From: Paenibacillus sp. L3-i20
GTDB lineage: Bacteria; Bacillota; Bacilli; Paenibacillales; Paenibacillaceae
Assembly: GCF_022180385.2 (NCBI RefSeq)
Contig: NZ_BQME02000002.1
Coordinates: 2,382,501 to 2,446,500, forward strand
DNA length: 64,000 bases
Direction: 5' to 3'
The position numbers and the translations under genes were made by a program. The notes under the pieces are model-generated. The model made no database searches. It was not told where the DNA came from and worked only from the letters and a program-made list of their open reading frames with translations. The stretch's first letter is position 1, and every line of letters starts with the position of its first letter. Shown here one piece after another: positions 45,648 through 54,644 of this stretch.

Positions 45648-46823
45648 TTACAGCGATTCACCTGTGAAATCGATGCGTTGTTTGTCCGCATGACGCTCAA
45701 GTGCGAGGTTGATTAATGTGCTTAGGAGCTCTTTATAAGGAACACCTGTCTCACGCCATAGCAGTGGGTACATACTGAACGGTGTGAAGCCAGGCAATGT
45801 ATTTACTTCATTTATGAAAATGACGTTGTCTTCTTTACGAAGGAAGAAGTCCACGCGTGAAAGACCAGAACCATCAATAGCTTGAAATGCGCGAACAGCC
45901 ATTTCACGAACTGATTCAGTAACTTCAACTGACAGCTCAGCCGGAATAATCATTGTCGATTTGCCATCGATATATTTTGCCTTATAATCATAAAATTCAT
46001 TAGAAGGTGCAATTTCACCAGGAACTGAAGCTTTAGCATCATCATTGCCAAGCACACTAACTTCAATCTCACGCGCATCAACAAACTCTTCGACTATTAC
46101 TTTTCTATCGAAACGGAAGGCATAATTTACTGCTTCAACAAGCTCTTCACGGTTTCTAGCTTTGGATACGCCAACACTTGAACCTAGGTTAGCTGGTTTT
46201 ATAAAACAAGGATAACCTAACGATACTTCACACTCCATAATGAAATAGGACGAGTCCTTCTCCCACTGTGTACGGTTAAAGTAGCGGAATACACATTGCG
46301 GAAGTCCTTCTTGTGCAAAAACCTTCTTCATCATTACCTTGTCCATCCCTACTGCTGAAGCAAGAACTCCTGCTCCTACGTACGGAATGTTTGCCATCTC
46401 GAACAATCCTTGAATTGTTCCATCCTCGCCAAATGTTCCATGAAGCAACGGGAACATAACATCGATCGTTTCAATATGCTCATCGTTGCTTTCAGTAACA
46501 CTATGACTGCTAATCTTTGCCTCTTGTACCGCTGTTGGCACAGCTCTTGAAGCTGCTCCATCAAGCGTGTGGAACAAAGGAGCCAGCGAGTGATTCGAGG
46601 AACCACCCTCTTCGCCCCCGAAACGCAATGTTTCTACACTATCTGGCGCTGCAAGCAATACATTCCCTGACTTCCACTCGCCTTGCTTCGAAATATAAAA
46701 AGGTTTAATTTCGTATTGGCTATAATCAAACTCACGCATAACAGCAAATGCCGTCTGCAATGATACTTCATGCTCTCCGGATTTTCCTCCATAAACAAGA
46801 CCTACTCTTACTTTGCTCCCCAT
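45648..46823 (-). CDS. ddl: D-alanine--D-alanine ligase
   Basis: The 391-residue ATP-grasp enzyme makes the D-Ala-D-Ala dipeptide for peptidoglycan. It has VGLVYGGKSGEHEVS, VMFPLLHGTFGEDGTIQG, the ATP-binding GLPQCVFRYF and PANLGSSVGVSK, and the metal-binding FINEVNTLPGFTPFSMYP. An insertion of about 30 polar residues (around 60-95) precedes the HGTFGEDG motif. ATG 46823 has GGAGG seven bases upstream; the open frame extends 30 codons further without need. It heads a unit with the 105-residue protein and uvsE. Confidence 0.95.
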   Translation of the reverse strand: MGSKVRVGLVYGGKSGEHEVSLQTAFAVMREFDYSQYEIKPFYISKQGEWKSGNVLLAAPDSVETLRFGGEEGGSSNHSLAPLFHTLDGAASRAVPTAVQEAKISSHSVTESNDEHIETIDVMFPLLHGTFGEDGTIQGLFEMANIPYVGAGVLASAVGMDKVMMKKVFAQEGLPQCVFRYFNRTQWEKDSSYFIMECEVSLGYPCFIKPANLGSSVGVSKARNREELVEAVNYAFRFDRKVIVEEFVDAREIEVSVLGNDDAKASVPGEIAPSNEFYDYKAKYIDGKSTMIIPAELSVEVTESVREMAVRAFQAIDGSGLSRVDFFLRKEDNVIFINEVNTLPGFTPFSMYPLLWRETGVPYKELLSTLINLALERHADKQRIDFTGESL

Positions 46824-46925
46824 AGCATATCCTCCGGTACGATTAAATTTCATGCTCCAATCAAACTCTAGCCCATCGGACAACCAAATGAACAAAACCA
46901 CTTTGAAGCTCATGACTATATACGA

Positions 46926-48200
46926 TTACAACAAATTAGGAATATGAAAAAAACGGTATTTTGTTCCCTTCGTCCATGCATACGAATCGCGATAGTCCCA
47001 ATATCGGTGCCTGCTGGCGACTGTATTGGCGTTAACTAACGGTTCTCCTGCTGAATCAAACGCAGTGACGATTGTGCTGTGCTGGTAACGGCCATCTCCG
47101 TTCCAATCGTATGTAATTACGTCGCCTAGTTGAAGTTCATTGGCCGATTGTACGTTGACGGCTTGAAGTCCGGTTTTGCGCGCTGCGGACAAATAAAGAG
47201 ACAATGCATTGGAGACAGACCAGCTATAGCTCCACCATTCACCGCCATTGGTTCTTCCTTTATACCACCAACCGCTTCCCCTTTTACCAGTATAGTTCAT
47301 AGGAGCACCGCCTGCAAAGATGCACTGAGAGACGTAATTGGTGCAATTATCCTCAAATGTCTCGTAGCTTGGATTGCCTTCATTCCACCAACGATCCGCA
47401 AAAGCAGCAACCAAATCTCTCCTGTAGCGAATCCCTCTTGTTTTGTTTTTGAATTGAGGCATTAGGTCATAATTTAAGAATGGACTAGATGGTGCTATAG
47501 GTGCGATATCAAAATCTGACGGGCCTTCTTCCTCTCCCCATTGATGAACGGAAGCACCATAGCGTGGCCTGCGCTCAGCAATGATTGGCTCAACCTGAAG
47601 CACTTCCCATTGACCGTTGCTGAGTGAGAGCCAAAGTCGTTCGTACTCGTATCGTTCTTCCATATAAAACCGCCCAAATTGCTCCATTCTTCGTTTTATA
47701 TGGAGTCTGAGCAGCACTGAAATTTCATGTGTTGATTCATTAACTCGGATAAGTTCGGCTTTCGTCTCACTCCCTGCTGGTAAAGCACCTCGCAGGAGGT
47801 CACGATCACGAATACGATCGAGTCTGTTGCACAATCGTTCCTGATGAATTCGATCAGCAACAAAGTCGGTCAGAACACGAGCATGCTGTTCTGTTTCCGC
47901 CTGATTATAAAGATTCACATATCGCTCTAGAGCAGACTTCCAGCTTTTTTCCTTAGTCGAGGATGCTTGTCTTGGGGAATCAAAAGATTGCAATAGTCTA
48001 CTTAGTTCCTGTTTTCGTTGCTGCGTAGGCTGCTCACTTTCTACATGTATATCTTCTTGTTTCTTTCGCTGAATAACTGCCGTGCTTGACTTCGATTGAC
48101 GCTTTGACGAAGCAGCTGATGATGAATGGCCTGATTTAGTCGAATTAGTCTTGCGCTTCGCCCGCTGATTGTAAGTCACGCGGCTACCTGACTTTGACAT
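46926..48200 (-). CDS. Putative amidase-domain protein
   Basis: The 424-residue protein has a basic, Ser-rich N-terminus (about 1-70), a helical middle, and a C-terminal putative amidase domain (about 250-424). That domain carries ENCTNYVSQCIFAGGAPMNYTG (likely Cys nucleophile) and the His in YQHSTIV, the cysteine-peptidase-like arrangement of the amidase_6 family. No clear signal peptide is visible although relatives are often spore-coat or wall associated. It lies about 100 bases before ddl on the same strand. Confidence 0.87.
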   Translation of the reverse strand: MSKSGSRVTYNQRAKRKTNSTKSGHSSSAASSKRQSKSSTAVIQRKKQEDIHVESEQPTQQRKQELSRLLQSFDSPRQASSTKEKSWKSALERYVNLYNQAETEQHARVLTDFVADRIHQERLCNRLDRIRDRDLLRGALPAGSETKAELIRVNESTHEISVLLRLHIKRRMEQFGRFYMEERYEYERLWLSLSNGQWEVLQVEPIIAERRPRYGASVHQWGEEEGPSDFDIAPIAPSSPFLNYDLMPQFKNKTRGIRYRRDLVAAFADRWWNEGNPSYETFEDNCTNYVSQCIFAGGAPMNYTGKRGSGWWYKGRTNGGEWWSYSWSVSNALSLYLSAARKTGLQAVNVQSANELQLGDVITYDWNGDGRYQHSTIVTAFDSAGEPLVNANTVASRHRYWDYRDSYAWTKGTKYRFFHIPNLL

Positions 48201-48352
48201 CGCGTTTCCCCCCTGACTTAGTCTTCGGCTTTGCTTAGTCGCCTAAACGGCACAGAATGACTGCTTCATTATATGATCGCCGGCAGCTTTTCATGTAACA
48301 TTTCGCTTCTTACATTTCTATAAAAGCACCCTCAGAAAGGACATAATTGGAC

Positions 48353-48382
48353 TTTACGGAACGACTATTTTAAAGCTATACT
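48353..48382 (+). promoter_or_regulatory. Likely sigma-A promoter of acnA
   Basis: TTTACG (48353-48358), 18-base spacer, TATACT (48377-48382). The match at -35 is modest. The palindrome at 48408 lies just downstream of the expected start of transcription. Confidence 0.5.
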
Positions 48383-48407
48383 ATACGTATAAGGTTTTTG
48401 AAATTGC

Positions 48408-48424
48408 GTTTCATCTAATGAAAC
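48408..48424. promoter_or_regulatory. Palindrome GTTTCATCTAATGAAAC upstream of acnA
   Basis: A 17-base inverted repeat with 7-base arms and 3-base centre lies 41 bases before the acnA ATG and downstream of its promoter. It differs by one base, in the centre, from the palindrome upstream of the convergent IclR regulator (52183). A repressor site for that regulator is inferred. Confidence 0.7.
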
Positions 48425-48464
48425 AAACATTTATCCCCTACTAACTGAAATGAGGAGAATAGCG

Positions 48465-51179
48465 ATGTCTAAACAAAATCAGTACTCCGTTCGTACTACG
48501 CTTGAAGCCGGCGGAAATTCGTATGCTTACTATCGTCTAGGCGGATTGGAAGAGCAAGGTCTTGGCGATATTTCCAAGCTTCCTTTTTCCATCAAAGTTT
48601 TACTTGAGGCAGCAGTTCGTCAATTCGACGGCCGCGCCATTACACCTGAACATGTTAAACAATTGGCCAACTGGACAAAAGGCCGTGAAGACAAAGAAAT
48701 TCCTTTTATCCCTGCACGTATCGTTCTTCAAGATTTCACTGGCGTACCAGTTGTCGTTGACCTTGCAGCAATGCGCGACACAGTGAAAAAAGCTGGTGGG
48801 GATCCTAAGAAGATCAACCCGCTTGTACCCGTTGATCTTGTAATTGACCACTCCATCATGGTTGATGCTTTCGGCAGCCCTGAAGCTTTGGAGTACAATA
48901 CAAAAGTTGAGTTTGAGCGTAACGAAGAGCGTTACCGTTTCCTTCGCTGGGCACAAACAGCATTTGACAACTTCCGTGCAGTTCCTCCGGGAACAGGTAT
49001 CGTTCACCAAGTTAACCTTGAGTACCTAGCATCCGTAGCAGCTACAAAAACAATTGACGGCGAAACTGTCGTTTACCCGGATTCTCTTGTAGGTACGGAT
49101 TCTCATACTACAATGATTAACGGACTTGGCGTAGTTGGCTGGGGCGTTGGCGGTATCGAGGCTGAAGCAGGTATGCTTGGACAACCTCTATACTTCGTAA
49201 TGCCAGAAGTTATCGGCTTTAAGCTAACAGGCAGCTTGGCAGAAGGCTCAACAGCAACTGACCTTGCACTGACTGTTACTCAAATCCTTCGTAAAAAAGG
49301 CGTTGTAGGAAAATTCGTAGAGTTCTTCGGTCCTGGTCTATCCAACATTAGCCTTGCTGACCGTGCAACTGTTGCAAATATGGCTCCAGAATACGGCGCA
49401 ACAGTCGGTTTCTTCCCTGTTGATAGTGAAACACTTGATTTCATGCGTCAAACAGGTCGTAAAGATGAGCAAATCGAGCTTGTTGAAGCTTACTACAAAG
49501 CACAAGACATGTTCCGTACAGATGCAACTCCAGATCCAATCTTCACGGACGTTGTTGAGCTTGATCTATCGACAATTGTTCCTTCCCTTGCAGGTCCGAA
49601 ACGTCCTCAAGATCGTATCGAATTGACTGCTATGAAGGAAAGCTTCAACAGCATCATCCGTACGCCGATCGACAAAGGTGGATATGGTCTAACGGAAGAG
49701 AAAATTGAAGAAGTTGTTGCTGTTCAACATAACGATGGACAACAAACAAAAATGAGTGCCGGTGCTGTCGTAATCGCTGCGATTACAAGCTGTACTAACA
49801 CTTCCAACCCAAGCGTAATGCTTGCTGCTGGTCTTGTTGCACAAAAAGCAGTAGCACGTGGTCTAACAAAACCTGCATATGTGAAAAGCTCACTTACTCC
49901 AGGTTCACTAGTTGTTACTGAATATTTGATTAAAGCAAACCTAATCGAGCCACTAGAAGCTCTTGGCTTCCATGTTGCAGGTTACGGCTGTGCTACATGT
50001 ATCGGTAACTCTGGTCCGTTGCCAGACGAAGTAAGCAAAGCGATTGCTGACAATGATATGACAGTTGCTGCTGTACTATCCGGTAACCGTAACTTTGAAG
50101 GTCGTGTTCACGCACAGGTTAAAGCGAACTATCTTGCTTCTCCACCACTTGTAGTTGCTTATGCACTTGCTGGAACAGTTAACATCGATCTTGCTATAGA
50201 TCCAATTGGACATGACCAAGACGGTCAACCTGTATTCTTGAAAGACATCTGGCCAACAAACGCTGAGATTAAGGCTGCAGTAGCTTCTTCCCTTAACCCA
50301 GAAATGTTCCGTTCGAAATACGAAAACGTATTTACACAAAACGAGCGTTGGAACGCAATCGATGTACCTGAAGGTGAAAGCTATGAGTGGGATGCTAAAT
50401 CCACTTACATCCAAAACCCTCCGTTCTTCGAAGGTCTTGGTCCTGATCTAACAGATATTGCGGATATTCCTTCAGCAAGCGTGCTTGCACTTATGGGCGA
50501 TTCCGTAACTACTGACCATATTTCCCCTGCTGGTAACATTACAGTTAACAGCCCAGGTGGCCAATACTTGATCGACAACGGCGTAGAGCGCAAAGATTTC
50601 AACTCTTATGGTTCCCGTCGTGGTAACCATGAAGTTATGATGCGCGGTACGTTCGCTAACATCCGTATTCGTAACCAAGTGGCTCCTGGTACTGAAGGCG
50701 GCGTAACAACTTACTTGCCAACTGGTGAAGTAATGTCTATCTACGATGCTTCCATGAAGTATCAAGCAGAAGGCAAAAACCTAGTTGTACTTGCTGGTAA
50801 AGAGTACGGCACTGGAAGCTCCCGTGACTGGGCAGCTAAAGGAACTTTCTTGCTCGGCGTAAAAGCTGTTATCGCGGAAAGCTTCGAGCGTATTCACCGT
50901 TCCAACTTGGTTGGTATGGGTGTACTTCCACTTCAATTCCCAGAAGGTCAAAGCTGGAAAACACTTGGTATTACTGGACGCGAAACGTTTGATATCTCTG
51001 GTCTATCCAACGATGTTCAGCCTAGCCAAAACGTTAACGTACACGTAACTCGCGAAGATGGAACAACTTTCGAGTTCCCGGCAATCGTTCGTCTTGACTC
51101 CCTTGTAGACGTAGACTACTACCGCAACGGAGGCATCCTGCAAACGGTGCTTCGTCAAATGATCGCTGCAATGAAATAA
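48465..51179 (+). CDS. acnA: Aconitate hydratase, AcnA type
   Basis: The 904-residue TCA-cycle enzyme interconverts citrate and isocitrate with a [4Fe-4S] cluster. It shows DFTGVPVVVDLAAMRD, GTDSHTTMINGLGVVGWGVG, the cluster Cys in AITSCTNTSNPSVM and the pair in YGCATCIGNSG, and the swivel-domain EYGTGSSRDWAAKG. ATG 48465 has GAGGAG seven bases upstream. Codon use is strongly biased (many GTA, CTT and TAC codons), as in highly expressed genes. A palindrome in its leader is shared with the IclR gene beyond it. Confidence 0.96.
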   Translation: MSKQNQYSVRTTLEAGGNSYAYYRLGGLEEQGLGDISKLPFSIKVLLEAAVRQFDGRAITPEHVKQLANWTKGREDKEIPFIPARIVLQDFTGVPVVVDLAAMRDTVKKAGGDPKKINPLVPVDLVIDHSIMVDAFGSPEALEYNTKVEFERNEERYRFLRWAQTAFDNFRAVPPGTGIVHQVNLEYLASVAATKTIDGETVVYPDSLVGTDSHTTMINGLGVVGWGVGGIEAEAGMLGQPLYFVMPEVIGFKLTGSLAEGSTATDLALTVTQILRKKGVVGKFVEFFGPGLSNISLADRATVANMAPEYGATVGFFPVDSETLDFMRQTGRKDEQIELVEAYYKAQDMFRTDATPDPIFTDVVELDLSTIVPSLAGPKRPQDRIELTAMKESFNSIIRTPIDKGGYGLTEEKIEEVVAVQHNDGQQTKMSAGAVVIAAITSCTNTSNPSVMLAAGLVAQKAVARGLTKPAYVKSSLTPGSLVVTEYLIKANLIEPLEALGFHVAGYGCATCIGNSGPLPDEVSKAIADNDMTVAAVLSGNRNFEGRVHAQVKANYLASPPLVVAYALAGTVNIDLAIDPIGHDQDGQPVFLKDIWPTNAEIKAAVASSLNPEMFRSKYENVFTQNERWNAIDVPEGESYEWDAKSTYIQNPPFFEGLGPDLTDIADIPSASVLALMGDSVTTDHISPAGNITVNSPGGQYLIDNGVERKDFNSYGSRRGNHEVMMRGTFANIRIRNQVAPGTEGGVTTYLPTGEVMSIYDASMKYQAEGKNLVVLAGKEYGTGSSRDWAAKGTFLLGVKAVIAESFERIHRSNLVGMGVLPLQFPEGQSWKTLGITGRETFDISGLSNDVQPSQNVNVHVTREDGTTFEFPAIVRLDSLVDVDYYRNGGILQTVLRQMIAAMK

Positions 51180-51185
51180 TGAATT

Positions 51186-51247
51186 AAGCGTAAATGGCTA
51201 TAGCCGCCCTTTGGAGGCTTGGCAATCATTTCGCAAAGAAATATAAG
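51186..51247 (+). repeat. Dispersed repeat of about 60 bases, copy 1
   Basis: It starts with AAGCGTAAA, then GGCTATAGCCGCC, TTTGGAG and further matching blocks. Roughly three quarters of its bases match 63778-63836 by eye. It lies seven bases after the acnA stop. It has a small GGCTATAGCC palindrome. Confidence 0.65.
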
Positions 51248-51291
51248 TCATTTATACAATAACAAACTTATAAATTGTTATATTTTGAACG

Positions 51292-51335
51292 AAAAGACGT
51301 AGTTGATGTTGTCTAACATCTGCTACGTCTTTTTT
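51292..51335 (+). terminator. Terminator of acnA
   Basis: AAAAGACGTAG pairs with CTACGTCTTTT, extended by an inner GATGTT/AACATC stem, and is followed by a T-run on plus. Confidence 0.92.
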
Positions 51336-51382
51336 GTGTGTTTAGCTATGAGTATATCTGTTATGCCTTACCATCATACGAA

Positions 51383-52126
51383 TTAACGAATCATCGTCCC
51401 CATACGTTTAGCCGCATCCATCATAATTGGTGCATACTGACGCATCGTATCCATCGTCATTCGACTTGCAGGACCCGAGATAGAAAGTGCAGCAGCTATG
51501 TTCCCCGCACGATCAAAGATCGGTGACGATAATGCAGCGGCTCCCGGCTCACGTTCCTCGAAGCTTGTTGCATACCCATTAGCAAGTATCTCTTGCAGTT
51601 GCTGACGATATTGAGTCATTTCGATGTAAGAAGGCCATGTCGGTGCATGGGTTAGACCCTCCTGCACAACAGGATCAGAGTATGCGATTAACACTTTACT
51701 AGATGCACCCGCATATAGAGGAAGTCGTACGCCGACAGGGGCTACTCTTCTAACAGCTTGATTGCTTTGAACTGCCTGCATTCTAATACGCTCTGAGCCG
51801 TCTCGAACATAAATGCTTACCGTTTCTCCCAGCTCATCACGAATTCTAACCATCTCTGGAAGCCATATAGTCGCTTGATCATCTGTACGAGATAAATTAG
51901 CTGATAGCTCCCATACTTTTAAGCCCAAATGGTAACGTTCAGTTGAGCGATCACGCTCAATAAAGCCCTTCTCTTCAAGAGTGGCAAGCATACGATGCAC
52001 AGTGCTCTTATGAAGTCCTACATATTCAGCAATTTCAGTCATCGCCCAATCGGTTTTAGATGTGAAGCACAACAATATATCCAAAGCACGATCTACTGCA
52101 CGTACTGTTGATTTACCTTCCTCCAT
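51383..52126 (-). CDS. IclR family transcriptional regulator
   Basis: The 247-residue protein has an N-terminal winged helix (about 10-70: TVRAVDRALDILLCF, ITEIAEYVGLHKSTVHRMLAT as read with small changes, FIERD). A GAF-like IclR effector domain ends with AALSISGPASRM. Members sense small organic acids and repress or activate catabolic genes. ATG 52126 has GGGGGA seven bases upstream; the GTG at 52141 lacks a site. The gene is convergent with acnA. Both have the same palindrome upstream, so it may control acnA and itself (inference). Confidence 0.93.
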   Translation of the reverse strand: MEEGKSTVRAVDRALDILLCFTSKTDWAMTEIAEYVGLHKSTVHRMLATLEEKGFIERDRSTERYHLGLKVWELSANLSRTDDQATIWLPEMVRIRDELGETVSIYVRDGSERIRMQAVQSNQAVRRVAPVGVRLPLYAGASSKVLIAYSDPVVQEGLTHAPTWPSYIEMTQYRQQLQEILANGYATSFEEREPGAAALSSPIFDRAGNIAAALSISGPASRMTMDTMRQYAPIMMDAAKRMGTMIR

Positions 52127-52182
52127 GCCCTCTTCCCCCACTTTTCATATTCCAAAACCATTTATATTTATATATCGTCTAA

Positions 52183-52199
52183 GTTTCATCGAATGAAAC
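52183..52199. promoter_or_regulatory. Palindrome GTTTCATCGAATGAAAC upstream of the IclR gene
   Basis: The same 17-base inverted repeat as at the acnA promoter, with one difference in the centre, lies 57 bases before the IclR start. A looser TTTCA-N7-TGAAA follows at about 52204-52220 and might be a second, weak site. Confidence 0.7.
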
Positions 52200-52465
52200 T
52201 CTCTTTCAAAGTCAGTGAAATTAATTCTCATTTAGTATACCTTATACGTGCCGTTATCGTAAAGAACTTCTATTACATTACAGGACGATTACAACCAATT
52301 AACAATGTGTCGACATGAATTGACAGGTAGTCATCTCCAAACTACGATTAAAGTAATACACCTTTAATAGCGCTTACATTTCAATTTAGTATGATTTCCT
52401 TTTTCTTCTAAATGAATTGTACATCAATAAAGCTAGCTGACATCATCATGAGGGAGGGCTATCGA
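52200..52465. other. Divergent promoter region of the IclR and hydrolase genes
   Basis: AT-rich DNA with no coding content. It carries the weak second palindrome near 52204-52220 and the hydrolase ribosome site. No clear promoter boxes could be assigned. Confidence 0.4.
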
Positions 52466-53545
52466 ATGAGTACTTCAATTACTACAACACACACAATGGA
52501 AAGCTATGCTCCTAGCGTTCCTGCTTTTCCGATGAAGCTACCCTATCCAACTTCGGCTCCTGCTGTAGGATCATCGAAAAGACGTAAACATATTTTCGTT
52601 GCATCTATCGCATCTCTGCTTGCCTTATGTTTTATTCTTATTATAATCTTTCATGGTTATGTTGCTTGGATGCTGGCTAACCCTTATGTCGCTCCGCTGG
52701 AATCTAATCCACAGGAAGCAATCCGCACAGCTTATGAAGACGTAGTCTTCGCTAGCAATAGTGGTGAAACTACCGTTAGCGGGTGGTATGTACCTGCTGT
52801 TGATCTCGAGAATGAGCAGTCAAACCCAGGTGCAGTAGCTGCTTCTAACCGTACAGTCGTGTTCAGTCATGGATATGGAGCCAATCGTGAAGAGAACTGG
52901 GTCCCAATGTACGAATTAACAAGATTGCTTCATGATCTTAATTATAATGTTCTATTGTTTGATTACGGTTATGCCTCACAGCAATACAAAGCTCCTGCTA
53001 CAGGTGGACGTGAGGAGTCACAACAGCTCCTAGCTGCAATAGACTATGCGAAATCCAGAGGAGCAGATGACATAGTCGTCTGGGGCTTCTCAATGGGTGC
53101 AGGGACAGCACTTCAAACAGCGCTACTCACGGATGAGATTGACGCGATGATTTTGGACAGTCTTTTTATTCCGAGTTCAGAAACGCTATTCGATAATCTT
53201 AATCAATTTGTACCGCTGCCACGTTTCCCTTCTCTCCCGCTAATCGAGACAATGATCCCCCTTTGGTCAGGAGGAAGCTTTGGATCAATTCCAGCAGAGC
53301 AAGTTGTGGCTAACGATTATGCAATGCCCATTTACATTATTCATGGGACAAATGATGTCAAAGCTTCGCATCATACAGCTGAAGCGATAGCCAATAATCA
53401 GCGGGACTCCTTAACCCGATCTTGGATTGTAGAAAATGGTCAACATGAGCTATTGTTCCGCAAACATCCTAGAGAATATATTCAACGCACAGCCCTTTTC
53501 CTCAGCCAAGTAGAAGGGCAACTGAATGAAGCACGAATTCATTAA
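52466..53545 (+). CDS. Membrane-anchored alpha/beta hydrolase
   Basis: The 359-residue protein has a polar 40-residue leader, one membrane helix (about 45-70: IASLLALCFILIIIFHGYVAW) and an extracytoplasmic alpha/beta hydrolase fold. The oxyanion motif is FSHGYGANREEN, the nucleophile elbow GFSMGAG, the acid IIHGTNDVKA and the His ENGQHELLF. A serine esterase or peptidase of unknown substrate is likely. ATG 52466 has GGGAGGG seven bases upstream; the frame is open 18 codons further. It is divergent from the IclR gene. Confidence 0.88.
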   Translation: MSTSITTTHTMESYAPSVPAFPMKLPYPTSAPAVGSSKRRKHIFVASIASLLALCFILIIIFHGYVAWMLANPYVAPLESNPQEAIRTAYEDVVFASNSGETTVSGWYVPAVDLENEQSNPGAVAASNRTVVFSHGYGANREENWVPMYELTRLLHDLNYNVLLFDYGYASQQYKAPATGGREESQQLLAAIDYAKSRGADDIVVWGFSMGAGTALQTALLTDEIDAMILDSLFIPSSETLFDNLNQFVPLPRFPSLPLIETMIPLWSGGSFGSIPAEQVVANDYAMPIYIIHGTNDVKASHHTAEAIANNQRDSLTRSWIVENGQHELLFRKHPREYIQRTALFLSQVEGQLNEARIH

Positions 53546-53565
53546 TGACGACTATAAATAGGAAC

Positions 53566-53627
53566 AAAGAGCGAGCATGCTTGTCAGATGTACGAATGTA
53601 CGTCTAACTAACATGCTCGCTCTTTTG
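53566..53627. terminator. Bidirectional terminator between hydrolase gene and folE
   Basis: AAAGAGCGAGCATG pairs with CATGCTCGCTCTTTT, with an inner GTAC-GAAT-GTAC hairpin. It lies between two convergent genes. Confidence 0.92.
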
Positions 53628-53659
53628 TTCACTTATTTATTGGTCTTTAGTTCTGTCCA

Positions 53660-54250
53660 TTACTTAAGAAGTGCGAGAAACTCAGAGCGTAGCGCTGAAC
53701 TAGAGCGGAATTCACCACGAACTGCCGATGTAACTGTGCTGCTGCCCGTTTTCTTAATTCCTCTAGAGCACATACATAGATGCTCACCTTCCACAACGAC
53801 CATTACACCATGTGGTGAAAGCTCTTGCTCCAGTATATCTGCAATTTGTGAAGTAATTCGTTCTTGTACTTGCAAACGACGCGTAATCGCGTCTACCAGA
53901 CGTGCAAGTTTACTAAGTCCAACGATCTTCCCGCTTGGGATATAACCGATATGAGCTTTACCGAAAAACGGCGCCATATGATGCTCACATTGGCTATAAT
54001 ATACGATATCTTTTACGATAACGAGTTCTTCATGTTGTTCATCGAATGTTACGCCAAGCACCTCACGAGGATCAACCTCATATCCTGCGAAGATTTCTTC
54101 ATACATTCTTGTAACCCGAGCAGGTGTCTCAAGCAAACCTTCACGTTCGACATCTTCTCCAACTAGCTTCAAAATCTCTCTGACATGATGTTCGATTTGT
54201 TCCCGGTTGTTAGTAACCTTCGAATTGACGTAATCTTTTTTACCCGCCAT
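53660..54250 (-). CDS. folE: GTP cyclohydrolase I
   Basis: The 196-residue zinc enzyme makes dihydroneopterin triphosphate, the entry to folate and, in many bacteria, to queuosine. It has LLETPARVTRMYEEIFAGY, the zinc Cys-His in YSQCEHHMAPFFGKAHIGYIP, LARLVDAITRRLQVQERIT and the second zinc Cys in EGEHLCMCSRGIKK. ATG 54250 has AAGGAG nine bases upstream; a TTG three codons earlier overlaps the site region. The queG gene is nearby on the same strand. Confidence 0.96.
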   Translation of the reverse strand: MAGKKDYVNSKVTNNREQIEHHVREILKLVGEDVEREGLLETPARVTRMYEEIFAGYEVDPREVLGVTFDEQHEELVIVKDIVYYSQCEHHMAPFFGKAHIGYIPSGKIVGLSKLARLVDAITRRLQVQERITSQIADILEQELSPHGVMVVVEGEHLCMCSRGIKKTGSSTVTSAVRGEFRSSSALRSEFLALLK

Positions 54251-54285
54251 TCGTTTCAACTCCTTCCGGTATATTCATTTACAAT

Positions 54286-54507
54286 TTATTTACGTGGAAA
54301 CTTTTGATTTTTCATCATATTTTGAGCACGGTTCATCTGTTGCTTGTTCATGTTGTACCCCATCTGTTTCGCCATTTTCTGCAGCATCTCAGGATTACTT
54401 TGCATCTTCTCGATTTGCTTGCGCAAGTAGAATACTCCTCCGAAAAATCCGCCAACTGCACCTACAATTAACGTAACGATAGGAATTACAATATTGTACC
54501 ACTCCAT
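54286..54507 (-). CDS. yneF: YneF family (UPF0154) small membrane protein
   Basis: The 73-residue protein has one N-terminal membrane helix (about 5-28: IVIPIVTLIVGAVGGFFGGVFYL). A basic, Asn- and Met-rich helix follows (NPEMLQKMAKQMGYN), the pattern conserved in UPF0154. The function is unknown. Confidence 0.9.
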   Translation of the reverse strand: MEWYNIVIPIVTLIVGAVGGFFGGVFYLRKQIEKMQSNPEMLQKMAKQMGYNMNKQQMNRAQNMMKNQKFPRK

Positions 54508-54644
54508 CTATGTCACCTTACCCTTCATTTAGTATGAAATATTATAAATTACATCCCTGTATCATAGCATGTTCATGCTTGTTCCGCAACGAAATAACGA
54601 CAGCATTTCCCAAGCAAAAAAGATGAATTTACGGGTAATTAGGG

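Noticed and set aside
48600..49010. Minus-strand frames of up to 136 residues inside acnA
   Set aside because: acnA is intact and well conserved over this part; the antisense frames arise from its strong codon bias.
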